Shown here: piece after piece, positions 46,561-57,555 of the stretch
How the letters are laid out: each line of letters begins with the position of its first letter
How positions within the stretch are numbered: position 1 is the first letter of the stretch
NCBI RefSeq assembly: GCF_000204055.1
Contig: NW_006768783.1
Location: forward strand, 899,985-963,984
Length of the DNA stretch: 64,000 nucleotides
DNA from: Melampsora larici-populina 98AG31
Lineage: Eukaryota > Basidiomycota > Pucciniomycetes > Pucciniales > Melampsoraceae
Direction of reading: 5' to 3'
Position numbers and translations under genes: made by a program
Notes under the pieces: generated by a model
Seen by the model: only the letters and a program-made list of their open reading frames with translations
Told to the model about the DNA's origin: nothing
Databases searched by the model: none

Positions 46561-49201
46561 CATCATTAACAAATACTTTACTGATTGAGTGTGACTTTTT
46601 CAGCTCAACATCGTCAACAAGAAGCTGCCTCGATCCGCTGCGTGGCGAGAGGACTTCAATCGACGCCGCACAGCTTTGAACAAGAAGCGGCAAGATGATG
46701 GACAACCAGCTCTCCTTGCCCTCTTAGCCGAGTATGGCATTAGATGGAACATCGATCTCGATTGATGGGAGCGTATGTATGCTGCACGTGATGTAAGTGT
46801 CATGTTTGCCTCGGGGGTATGTTGGACTTAAAACTGACCTTAACTTGTTTGTTTTATGATTTATCTTGAAGATCATCGATGAGATGATGAAAGAAGATCT
46901 CGCAAAGGTTCACGCGAAGAAACACCATCCTCGAAAGAATGCAGGCAAACGTGGCTACTTTCAAGAACTTGTCTTCTCAGTGGGCGATTGGGAAGCTCTC
47001 CAGGAAGTCATCCAGGAATTGATCGTGGGTCGTTTTCTATCTCACTTTGATGTAATTTGACTTTCATGCTGATAATCAAATACCAAACAGCCCTTGCGAG
47101 CCTTGTGTAAGAGAATGGAGGCTGATGCCCCTACTGGATCAATGGTACTATACAAGTATGCTGAGTTGATGAAATCACTTACCGAACGGCTTGATTCACT
47201 CGTGGACGACGACCCAATTTACCCGATGATCTATGAAATGTCTCGACGAACCACCATTTACATGGATGAGGCTTTGGCCTGTGACTCCCTAGTACTAGCA
47301 ACAATCTTCCATCCCAGTTTTCGCCTTGGCTTCTTTTCTCTGACCTTTGGAAAAGACGATGTGATGACAACACACGCGGAGGATTTGCTTCGCTCACGAT
47401 TCGAGCAGCGTCAGCAAGAGATCAACTCCAAAACTTCCATCAACGACAAAGTCACTGTAGTCTCCCCAAACTCAGTCAAACATAAGGTACCCAAGGTCTT
47501 CCAGCTCTACAAAAACGCCAACACTGCAAACGATCTAGGTGAATTGGATCGGTACATCCAAGGCTTAGACCCTGTGAGCTCTGATGATGTGGACAAGCTA
47601 ATGGATCCAAGAATCACTCTTGATTGGTGGAGTGTATGTAATAATTCTATTCTCTCATGACTGTTCATAGCTGACCTCGTTTTGTTTGACTACCCACAGA
47701 CTCATGAGGGCAAGTACCCTGTATTGGCATCGTTAGCTATGGATTATCTTAGCACAATTGCCACTTCCGCACCTGGAGAACGCCTCTTCACGCAGCTGGC
47801 CAGGTTTTTTCAGCCAACCGGGCCTCTATGCGACCCCGATCAATCAAAACAACGGTCGGTGCTCAAATGCTGTCTCGACAAGGTGTCCCTCTACCTTCTT
47901 CCTTCAGCAAGGTTCGAAAGGTTGTTGATTATGTCTCAAGAAAGCAAGGCAATAAGTGATCGACTTATTGCGATCGACTTCTTGCCTTTGATCTCAATAT
48001 TTACTTCAAGTTCTAGTTGTTATTTCAGTCTTTACCCCTATGTATGCCCTTCTTTCTTTTTCACCTTATGCCATTTATGCCATATGCTTCTTCCCTTTTT
48101 GATCGATCTGATCACTGTGACAGCCAATGTTTGTATCTAAGATGTAGCGTCCCGTAATACAATTTTTTGCCTTCTCGCCGACCGTTTTTTTTCAGCTTTT
48201 CAAGCTTCAGAAACGTCGCTGACGCTTCGCTGACCGATTCCGTGGCCCTTTGTTAGCGGCCGCAGAAGTTTTCCACTTATGCTTGTACATGAGATCGCCG
48301 CGCAGCCGCAAAGCCTTGAAAAAGCTTTGCGAAGCGTAGCGAGCCACCTTTGCCTCAGGGGCGATGGAAATCAAATCTTGAATTGGAAGAGAACCACAAG
48401 AAGATCCGAGTTCAAAAGTGTAGTGGTTGTAAATCACCAAACCACCGAATCACCACCTGCCCTCAACGTCTGACCCAATCACAATCGAACAACTCTGTGA
48501 TCCCATCTAGTAGCTCACGATCACGTACTGCAACATCAAAAATCCCTTCTAGAATGTCCAAACCCTTTGTGCAGGAGGAAGACTCAGAAACCGAATCGGA
48601 AACTGAATCAGAAATCAAGCTGGAACCTGATGATTCATCATCTGGTTCCGATACCGACAATCAATGCGAAGAAGACAATGAGTGTCCGTTTTGTGATGAT
48701 CTGCTCCCTGGCAAACCCTCGCAAAAGCTACTTGACATGAAGCAGACTCTCTTGCAAATGCTAAACAAAAGTCGAGGACCCTTGCACGTAAGCGAATTGT
48801 TTTGTAAGCTACTCGAAAATAACAAACTAATAGATGTGAAGTTCTCCTCACTCCCCGCAGTTCTCGCAGACGGCTGAGTTCTGTCACTTGCATCAGGCCG
48901 AATGCGAGACTATTCCACTGGGTGTTGCCAAAGGTTGGCCAACCATCATTGATTTTGACACCTTAGAAAAGTTGGTAATCTCAATTTCAATATATAAATC
49001 GATAAATTACCATAAAAAATTGACTCACTCAACCTGTTGGTTCTACAGCCGGATTGAGCAAAATGCAGATGTTCTGCGCAACATAGTCAACCGAGTTGAA
49101 TCATCTTCTTATCTAGAGGACGCAAAGAATAAGGTTAAGAGTGGTGGAAGTCGCAGCATGGGGAGTGATATGGCCAACTTTGAGGTTGAACAACCTGGAT
49201 A

Positions 49202-50941
49202 GTGAGTGTCTCCTTACTCTTTGCTTCTCAGCATTATATCTGACTTTATCACTCTCAGAAATTCAAACAAATATATTGTATGTAGAAAATTCGATTTCTT
49301 ATCAAAAAAAAAATGGAAACCTTCATGATTCAAAAACACAAAGAAGGTAAACTAGGTTTAAATTTCTTTGCTATTTAACCTATATTCCTAAAACCCAAAC
49401 AAACAAACCAAACCATATTAAAAATCAAATGTGAAGAAATGTTTATCAACAAATAGTTTTTGTACCACAAAAAATATAAATCAAATTCAATGATTGTTTC
49501 TGGAAGGATAATAATCCATCAATCAAATGAAAGTTTTTCATGCAAACAATCATTTCATCAGAGGTTACCAACACACATTATAAAACCAAATCAAGCTACC
49601 CAAAAACAAGAGTGGTAAATGAAAGTGTGAATTAATGAAAAAGATTACTAATCCCACTTGATCAACTCAAATCCAATCCCACAACTAAACAAACTCTTCA
49701 GAAACACACAAAATTGTACTTTGGGATATTAGAACCTCTCAGCACTCCTATAGAATCTTTATCAAAACCACCCCATAGTGGTTAGAGAAACAAGATCAGT
49801 CTTACCAAAGTATTCAAATGATCAATTGTTGTCTAACTTTGGGATTTATAGTAGTGGAAGAGATTTTCAAGGGGAGGAAGACAGAGTGAGGTTGGGAGAT
49901 CAAGCTTGAGGAGATTCAGAAGCAGAAGAGAGCAATAGATCTATAGAAATGTTTTTTTTTCTGTTTTCCAGGGATTGTATTGATGTTTTTGTGAAGTGTG
50001 TTGAGTGTGAGAAAAGTGTGCAAGGCAAACCCAGGGGTTTTCTTTGAAAAGTACTCCTTGGACTTGCCTCAAAAAATGATCATAGCTCCTTGTAGATATT
50101 TAGACCCAACTCATGAATCCAGTTTCCAAGCTTATGATGATCAATTGATGATAATTGGAAAAGTATGGTGAACAAACCAATATGAAAGCTCCCATATGTG
50201 CAAGAACCTTGATTGAATCACATACACTACCCAGAGATGATGCAGAAGACTCAGATCAAAATACCTTGCAAGTTTGTTTTGTATTGATAGCTGTAGTGTA
50301 CTGATGGACTACTGGTTCCTTGCAAGAGACATTGTAATGGGACTGAAGTAGATAGCCCTTTCTTTATGATGATGTATTTGAGATACAGTTTCCTTTTGCT
50401 TTGTCATCATATTTGACCATAAAGGTTCAGAAATTTTGGAAGTGATCTCTATTCACTTGTCTCTCTGCTTGGTTGTACTTATTGAACCAGTTGTATCTTT
50501 CATGGACTCATTGATTAAAGGCTTGATGATCACTTTGAAGTGTTTCACCAAATCTATCCTTGCTTGTTAGGTTCTTTTGAAGATTGTAGATAGATTCCAC
50601 CTATAATTTCTTAGTACTATCTCGAAGTATGTGGATAACAAGAATGTTTGGATAGGTTTTGTGAGTCTTGAAATTAAGAAAGGAGATTTGATTGTTCTTG
50701 ATGAGTTGATTGGAATTGGTGTATGTAAAGTGAGTTGTAATGTGTTGATTTGGTTTTTACCTTTATCGGGTTTTCAAGAAAGGGTCTTTGTACGCATTTA
50801 GTGAGAGGTCTTTGTTCTGATTTCCAAATTCGAAACTTTCCAAATCGAAAAAGGTAAAAACTCAAAATCACTCACTCTCACACTTCACACTCACACTCTA
50901 AGCTATCATCATCATCATCAACAGTCTTATTTTACTTTTTA
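49202..50941. other. Intergenic region upstream of the SUN-domain gene
   Basis: About 1.7 kb of AT-rich DNA. The first part may hold a missing last exon and the right end of the MULE element. I see no supported gene. Confidence 0.5.
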
Positions 50942-53900
50942 ATGTTCACAAACGAGACACCGATTAAATCACGTCGTCAATCTTTCAAATCATTCACTCA
51001 TCAACTCTTAATCAATCAACATTCAAAATCATCAAATCAAAACCATCCAATGTCAAATCCATCAAACTCTTCTGATCTGATACCTCCTCCAACTCCTTCA
51101 TCTCCTCCTCAATTACCTCAATCAAAACAACAACAACAACAAACACTACCTTCAGCATCTCTCATTCTTCGTCAAACCAACAAACTAAACCCACGTTTAC
51201 CTAGACCTTCAAATCTTGCTCATTCTACTATACCACATTCTTATGCTTATGGGGCAGCACCAACAGTTTCAGAACTATCAGATCAATCTTCAACTCATCA
51301 TCGTCGTAACACCAATACTCAATCAAACCCAACAACCACAACCGATCAACCAACTGAAACTCGTACACCACAACCTATTCCAACTAATTCATCTAATACT
51401 ACATCTGTCATGATTGCATCTGCATTCGAAAGAGCTCGTTGGGCAGCAAGAGCAAATGAAGCTTTATCAATCAATCAAACCCCATCACAATCGCTAAATC
51501 AACCAAGACCTCAAGATCCATCACCTCCACCTATCTCTCCTTCAAGTTTGAATCAACAAAATCAGATTAAGAAACGTAGAAAGAGTAGAAGATCATTGGA
51601 TCCTAGTTACAAATATAAACCGGGTGATAGTGCTACAAGTGATAGTGAAGCAGGTGAAGGAATTGCAGATAAACGTGATAAACGGGAAAAGAAAGCTGCT
51701 GCTGCGGTGGCTAATCAAACTATTACTTCTAATTCGAAACAAACTAATAAAAAACGTAGAAGGACGACTACTCATCAACGAGATAGTGAAACTGATAGTG
51801 AAGAAGAAGGTGGAGAAGGAATCGCTTTAACTCGTGGACGTCGTTCGATTAAACCTCCAACCACATTTGATAGTAAGTTTCAAAGCGTTTAGTCTTTCTA
51901 AATCGCGTACTATTTTCTAATCAATTACTTTTCTCTTACTTTTTTTGATTTCTTTTTAGATTCGAATAGTAAACCAGCACGTAAAAGAAAAGCACCCAAT
52001 CCAAAAACACCTAGAAATGGAACAAGTAATATAGGATCTGAAACCGAAAGTCATCAAAGTACATTAAATCAATCTACTAGAAGACGTACTGTTAGTAATA
52101 GAGGTACATCAGATGGTAATAGAACAGATGATCAAAGTTCAATTGTATCTAAACCACCGACTGCTACATTTTATCTCGAACATCCAGATAGTCCAGAAAC
52201 GTCTAGAATCCCAAATGAAGAAGATCATACCATGGGTACTACTGATGATAGTCGATTCACCCTTGGAACTGGAGTTGAAAGTTATGAATATGAAGAAGAA
52301 GAACGGATTGTAAAAGCTTTAGAAGCAGAAGAACGAGCCAATCATCATCATCAACCAGCTCATGATGAAGCTTCTCAAGAGATGGAAAACTCGGTATCTT
52401 TAGAAGATTCTCAAAACCGTTCATCTGATCTAATGAGACGTAGTCAAAGTAATAGTCATCATTCGGATTCTTATCAACGTTCTGATTCGGGTTTAATCGA
52501 ACTTGAACAAATCGTTGCAACTTCTAAACTTCAATCACAACCTCAACCTAAACTACGTAAATTACCTATCAACAAACCTTCGAATCATCTGAATCCAATC
52601 ACACCTATTGAAGAATTAGATGAAACTAGACTTTCTTCTCCTCCTCCTTCTTCACCTATTAGAAAAAGTTCTAGACAGGCTGGATTTGGTACTTTGGTTG
52701 GGTCTAAAGTTTTACGTCAAGTTTCTAAACTTTCGAAATACTCTGGTTCTTTTTATTTGAAATCGGCTTTATTGATTTTCCTTTTAGCTTTAATGATCAG
52801 TTAAGTTTATACTCTTTTCTAAGCTTTTTCTTTTGCTATGTTTCTGTTTTGAATAAAGATGCTAATGGATGAATGATGAATTTGGTTCAATTAATAGATT
52901 CGATTCGAGTAGGAGATTTACCAATGTCATTCTTTTCTCGAAAACGATCATCACCCAATGTATTTATAAAACCCGAAAAACCGATTGAAAATATAGAAGA
53001 ATTAGTGTCTAGATTAACGAATTTAGAAAGCACTTTATCTAAAATCTCAATGGGAACTGAATCGATTACTAATTCATTAAGTACATCGATTTCAGAAACA
53101 AGAATTGAAATGTTTCAAAGGATCGGATCGATTGAATTATCAATCGAAGATCAAATCCGAATGATTGAAGCTGTAAGAGAAAGTCATGAAGGCAAATTGA
53201 TTAAAATTGATACCAGTTTTTCAGAAGTACGTAAACAAGTCAGTTTAGGAGCCGTTTCGATTGGTCGATTAGAGAAATCTTTGGCTGGTTTGAATAAAGA
53301 GATTATTGGAATTGAAGATCGAATCCAACAAGCTTTGAATGATCAATCTAATTCAGTCAATCAGGAAGGTTTGAATGGCATTCTCATGGATCCTGTCACT
53401 GGTGAATGGAAATTAGATTCTAGATTGATGAATTATTTAGAAAGTCTTTATGTGAGTCGAGAAAAAGTGGAAAAGAGTTTGATGGAAAGAGATGAGAAAT
53501 TAAGAAATTGGATATCTAAAGAGATTGGAAACCAACCAAGCGGAACCGGAAGAGTAGGAGATGGAAAGAACTTTTTGAATTCGATGGAAGAGACTGATGA
53601 ATTAAATCAAATCATTTCACAATCTATCTTAAGATTTTCATTAACCGATGGAGGGATCAATCAACCTGATTATGCACTTTTTTCTGGAGGTGCTAGGATC
53701 ATACCTGATTTAACTTCTGCTACATTTGATATCAAACCTAAAGGATTCATTAAATCTACTTTATCTTCTTTAATAGGAAGAGGAAACTTAGTGATCGCAA
53801 GAGGTCCATCCACTGTACTTGAACCTGATCGATCGATCGGAAAGTGTTGGCCGATGAATGGGAATCTAGGACAGATTGGAATCGCTTTGGCACGAAAGAT

Positions 53901-54282
53901 TGTGGTTAAAGAAATCGTCATTGAACATGTTCAGTTTAGTTTGGCTTATGAGTTGGATTCTGCTTTAAGAGAATTTGAGGTTTTGGGCTATGATGAGGTG
54001 AGAAAGGTTTGGAGAACGTTGGGGAATGGAACGTTTGATATCTTTGATTCAAAGGTTAATTCTATTCAAAGGTTTCAAATGAATTATCCATCAGAGGAAG
54101 AAGATGATCAATTTGAAACTGGTTTAGTGGTCTTGAAGGTTTTGTCGAATCATGGAAATTCGGAGTTTACTTGTTTGTATCGGATTAGAGTTTTGGGTGA
54201 AAGAAGGAACCTTGGAAATGGATTGGTTGATCATCAGTCTTCATCACAAGAACAAGAACAAGAACGGATTGAAATGGTTTGA
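50942..54282 (+). CDS. SUN-domain (Sad1/UNC-84) nuclear envelope protein
   Basis: Three exons: 50942-51871, about 51960-52799 and about 52899-54282, the last intron using a GTTAAG donor. The protein has about 1,050 residues. The N-terminal half is a Ser/Gln/Pro-rich, basic, nucleoplasm-type region. A transmembrane segment (KSALLIFLLALMI) lies at the end of exon 2. A helical coiled-coil region follows (about 52980-53520). The C-terminal SUN domain runs from about 53650 with INQPDYALFSGGARI, CWPMNGNLGQIGIALARKI and a closing FTCLYRIRVLGE. SUN proteins span the inner nuclear membrane and bind KASH proteins to form LINC complexes. No lesion seen. Introns are few compared with neighbouring genes. 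Confidence 0.92.
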
Positions 54283-57200
54283 GGGTTTGGAATTTGGAAT
54301 TTGGAATTGTTGGATTGGAAACGAAATGGGTTGGGAAAAGCTTGAAAAGTTGGATTGGGTTTTGGTTTTCTTTTGTTTTGGTTTTTGGTGTAGTAGGAAT
54401 AGTAGGAATAGTAGGAATGGTATATATCTTGTTCATCTTTTTTTTTGGTTTATATATATCTTACTGTTCATTTTGAAATTATGGTTTATAAATCAATCAA
54501 CATATATATAGATAGATAGATAGATAGGATAGAATACCTTGTGTTTTTCATTTTTTTTTTGGTTGTTTGGTTCTTTGATATAAAAATATACACTTGTTTC
54601 CTTTTTTTTTATTTTGATGTGTTGATTGATGGATTGGGTTTTTTTTTGAATTTCTTTTGCTCAATTACCATATGATCATTTAGATTATTTTTTTATTTTT
54701 TTCTTTTGGTACGGTTCGGGGTTTGGTTTTCTTTTTGGTCCGATGATTTATTCACTCTTTTTTGGTTTGGAAAAAAATGGTGATGGAAAAACACACACAC
54801 ATACATCAAGGGTTTTGTTTTCTTTTATACTTTATTTAACACTTTTTATACTGAGTACATTCTTTTCTTTTGTTTACTTTTTCGTCGGTTTGTATATTTA
54901 CAAAAAAAGGAAATCACAAAGGGTGAAGATCTACTTTACAGTCATAGATGGATGTCAAAGCTTTCAAATGTATTTTTAAGATCCCCAGTTGAGTTTGGAT
55001 TTGCAGCCCATCTGATTGGCAACAATCAGCAATAGATATCTTGCCAAAGGTTCCAATTGGTGTCCAATCACAATTCACAACCTCCTGAGGCTGTAGCCAA
55101 GAACACCACCTCAGCCTACTTCATCTGACCAACTCCACCACCAATGATTTCCCCTTGCAATGTCTCAAAGGAGCTTATCTCCAACCCTCTTTCCCATGTC
55201 ATTGCTGGTCTCTGTCCTCATCATGACCAACAATGAAAGACTCAAAACACTTGTCCTTATCTTGTTTGGCACTTATTTGATACACTTTGAAGTATCTTGA
55301 CTCTTCTCATTGTTCTCAGACAACCTATTCAAAGTGAAACCTCTCTGACTAAGCAGGGGAACAGAGGTCATCCTGCTTGTGCCCTCAATGAAACCCCCCA
55401 ACCAGCTTGTCGTATTGCATTTGCAAGATCTGTTATCACTTCCTCAGCAGGTCAATCTTAACTGTACATTCAGGATTTTCTTGTTGTTAGCTTGGTCTAT
55501 TGAATAGATTGAATATATCAACTTTTATGTGATTTCTCACAATTACATATCAAACCTATCAATTTCTTGAATTCTTCAATTCTACTCCTTCCATCAAATC
55601 TCTTCTTTCAATCATTCCTATACATATACTTTCCATCAAACAAATCAAATCCACTCTACTCTACCAATACTCCTTCATGTCCTTCTTCTATCATGTCTAA
55701 AGATGAAGCTGCCAGCTCTTTAGAATTTATTGATAGTCCCCTTAATTGTTGTTACCTTCTGATCCTTGTCCACTCCACTCATCTCCATTGCTAGATCAAA
55801 AAAACCAAAACATAAGAGACCCAAGCAGAACGTGAAGAGGTTCAAGACCTTGGTCCTGACTAGTGGCAATAATCCTCACACCCAGAAGTCCTGTGGTGCA
55901 AAGGATGAATCAGTCTCAAGAAAGATTACCTGGTATTCATGTCTAGTAGTAGGGGTTCCTGAGTGTGACAATAAAAGTTGAGATTATGTTGCACCAACAC
56001 TCACGTCTGATGCTGAAGGAAAACCAGCTGGATTGATATTTGAGTAAGTGATTTTGATTCTTGCTTCATATACATGTACTGTGCATCTTTTACTTGTATG
56101 TTGAACAATGACTGATTTTTGAGGTTGATACTTTTAGACATCTTGCCCTGTTGAAAAGTGTGGTGGAAACCACTTTTAGAGCCAATGTACATGATCTAAT
56201 TTCTAAGTGGATATAAAGAATATATTTTGATCTGATGGGATTTCTTCTGCCACTCAGGTATCCACAACCATGTCTGGCCAGTTGCCAAGAAGGCTGATGT
56301 GTTGGCAATGCAGGAGCTTGTGGAAGAGGTGCCAAAGAACCCACAGGTAGGTAGCTATGTTGGTTTTGAAAGTAATTCCAAATTTTATCTTTGGAAATAG
56401 GTTTCTTAGTTGTATTCTGATATCTGACAATACTGATGTCTTTGCTCTTTGAAGGTTGGCCAGGTTGGGGCTGGGCAGACCATCACCCCCACCATTTATT
56501 GTTATCTACCTGGTGTTTACAAATTTGTCATTGATCCATTTACTTACTAACTTCTCCACTTTAGCAATGGACTTTGATTAATATCAGTGTCTCTCTCACA
56601 TACAAATGTCCACAATATGTTCCAGTCCAAATGGATGGCCAAGCAGCTGGTATGTGGTGACCAAAACAGCTGGGTCTACTCTGGTGATCTCCTATCAGAC
56701 ATCATACACCAATTCTTCTGCAACATCAATTTACTCACCACATGTGAATAAATTGCTGGATCCCATTTTAACTTACCTGGATGTTGGGACTTGATGTCTA
56801 CTGCTATCAGGCTCATTTCAACATGATCCTTCAACAAATCAATTTGGATGATCTGATGTGTCACAAATGGGACTTGTTGGTATAACAAGTGGTTGAATTT
56901 TTAGTTTCACAGAAAAAAGGGTTTATTGCTGCTTACATGGAAGTTTTCAACAAAGTCAACCCATCCCAAGCTTTAGATAACTCGAAGGAGTCTCATGAAG
57001 ACTTCTGTCAGTCAGTTACTTGGGTCAAATAGAAGCAGAACATAATTAATGCAAGTCATGTGGTGAGCTTAACATTTCTTATTTTCCAGTCATTTCTCTT
57101 CACATCCAAGTTGAAAGCTTACCCATGCATGGAACTGACTTCTTTTCATGCTGTTCATACTTTTCTTAGGGTGACTTCAAAGTTCAAATGGATGGCTCTC

Positions 57201-57555
57201 AAATTGCTTGAACCAATCAACCAGATGGCCTGACATTGAGCCAACAATGCAATCAGCTGGATATTCCCCAAAGCCAAAGCCAGGCTTGGGCCTTTGCTGA
57301 CGGAATACTTCTGGCATCCATGCCATGCTCTTTTCTCCTACACTGCTGCTACGGGTTATGTACATATGAGAAGTGAATTGAAATTTAGAGAAATTTGATT
57401 GGGGTACCTACATTACGTAATCATACATGAACATACAGTTACCCCACACCTCTCCACATCTCACTAGACTCGAGCAGTTGACCTTAAAACGTCATCAGAC
57501 CGATCACATTTTACCAAAATAAAACAAAACTCAACAAAATACATACATAGATAGC
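54283..57555. other. Intergenic region between the SUN-domain and FGGY genes
   Basis: About 3.3 kb. The first 700 bp are T-rich with a gata microsatellite near 54510-54530 and a poly-T mosaic; the rest (55000-57400) looks like non-coding or degenerate transposon sequence. Short open frames here have no recognisable pattern. Confidence 0.5.
54504..54530. repeat. TA/GATA microsatellite
   Basis: A short (ta)n run continues into several tandem gata units in the SUN-domain gene 3' region. Confidence 0.85.

Larger units (their letters stand above)
43947..47959 (+). pseudogene. Decayed hAT-type transposase with BED-like finger
   Basis: Many exons can be read from the ATG at 43947. The first part is Ser/Arg-rich and disordered-looking. 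A BED-like finger follows (CKWCQKEV ... SNLRVHRD) at about 44736-44800. The core has LIQDVWTVSRNRHAF and MASDSGSNN (candidate Asp). The C-terminus has the hAT dimerisation pattern (YPVLASLAMDYLSTIATSAPGER). Lesions seen: TAG at 45920-45922, TGA at 46763-46765, a one-base shift near the poly-T at about 47802-47807 (after it the family-like pattern resumes in another frame to 47959), and two MITEs inside (46050-46560). It is therefore not functional. Confidence 0.8.
43299..48352 (+). mobile_element. hAT-like transposon inserted in the MULE gene
   Basis: The 7-bp word cctcagg flanks the segment (43292-43298 and 48353-48359); one more base is mismatched, compatible with an 8-bp hAT duplication. 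The ends are imperfect inverted repeats, CAACGCTGGCCC and CAAAGGTGGCTC, 9 of 12 identical. Removing the segment joins EGPQ to GRWKSN in the MULE protein in frame. The interior carries a decayed BED-finger hAT transposase gene and two MITEs. Confidence 0.8.
39721..49201 (+). pseudogene. MULE transposase with zinc knuckle and RTC4-like C-terminus, split by two insertions
   Basis: Exon 1 is 39721-40335 and contains the assembly gap. Exon 2 is broken into 40445-40903, 41859-43298 and 48360-48787, followed by exons 48861-48970 and 49049-49201. Order of domains: a Pro/Gln/Asn-rich N-terminus; a FAR1/WRKY-GCM-like DNA-binding region (QCCLGYKSKCE ... WVVTHDKKKVAKLHHNH); the MULE core with LSLDCTYKTNRF, ATDAEPALI, CVWHININ and SRVEGAHF; a SWIM-like GIPCSHEI; an AT-hook-like TRGRP; a CCHC knuckle CSGCKSPNHRITTC; an acidic Ser/Glu stretch; and an RTC4-like domain (CPFCDDLLP ... 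FSQTAEFCHLH ... VAKGWPTIIDFDTL ... FEVEQPG). The frame is restored at each junction when the insertions are removed. A GTGAGT donor at 49202 suggests another exon that I could not place. Confidence 0.78.

Noticed and set aside
48350..49201. Independent gene starting at the ATG at 48350
   Set aside because: The ATG lies in the last bases of the hAT-like insertion; the exon is better explained as the continuation of the MULE gene after the target duplication.
55000..57400. Possible gene in the region before the FGGY kinase
   Set aside because: Short open frames on both strands with no motif; several splice-like signals but no coherent protein.
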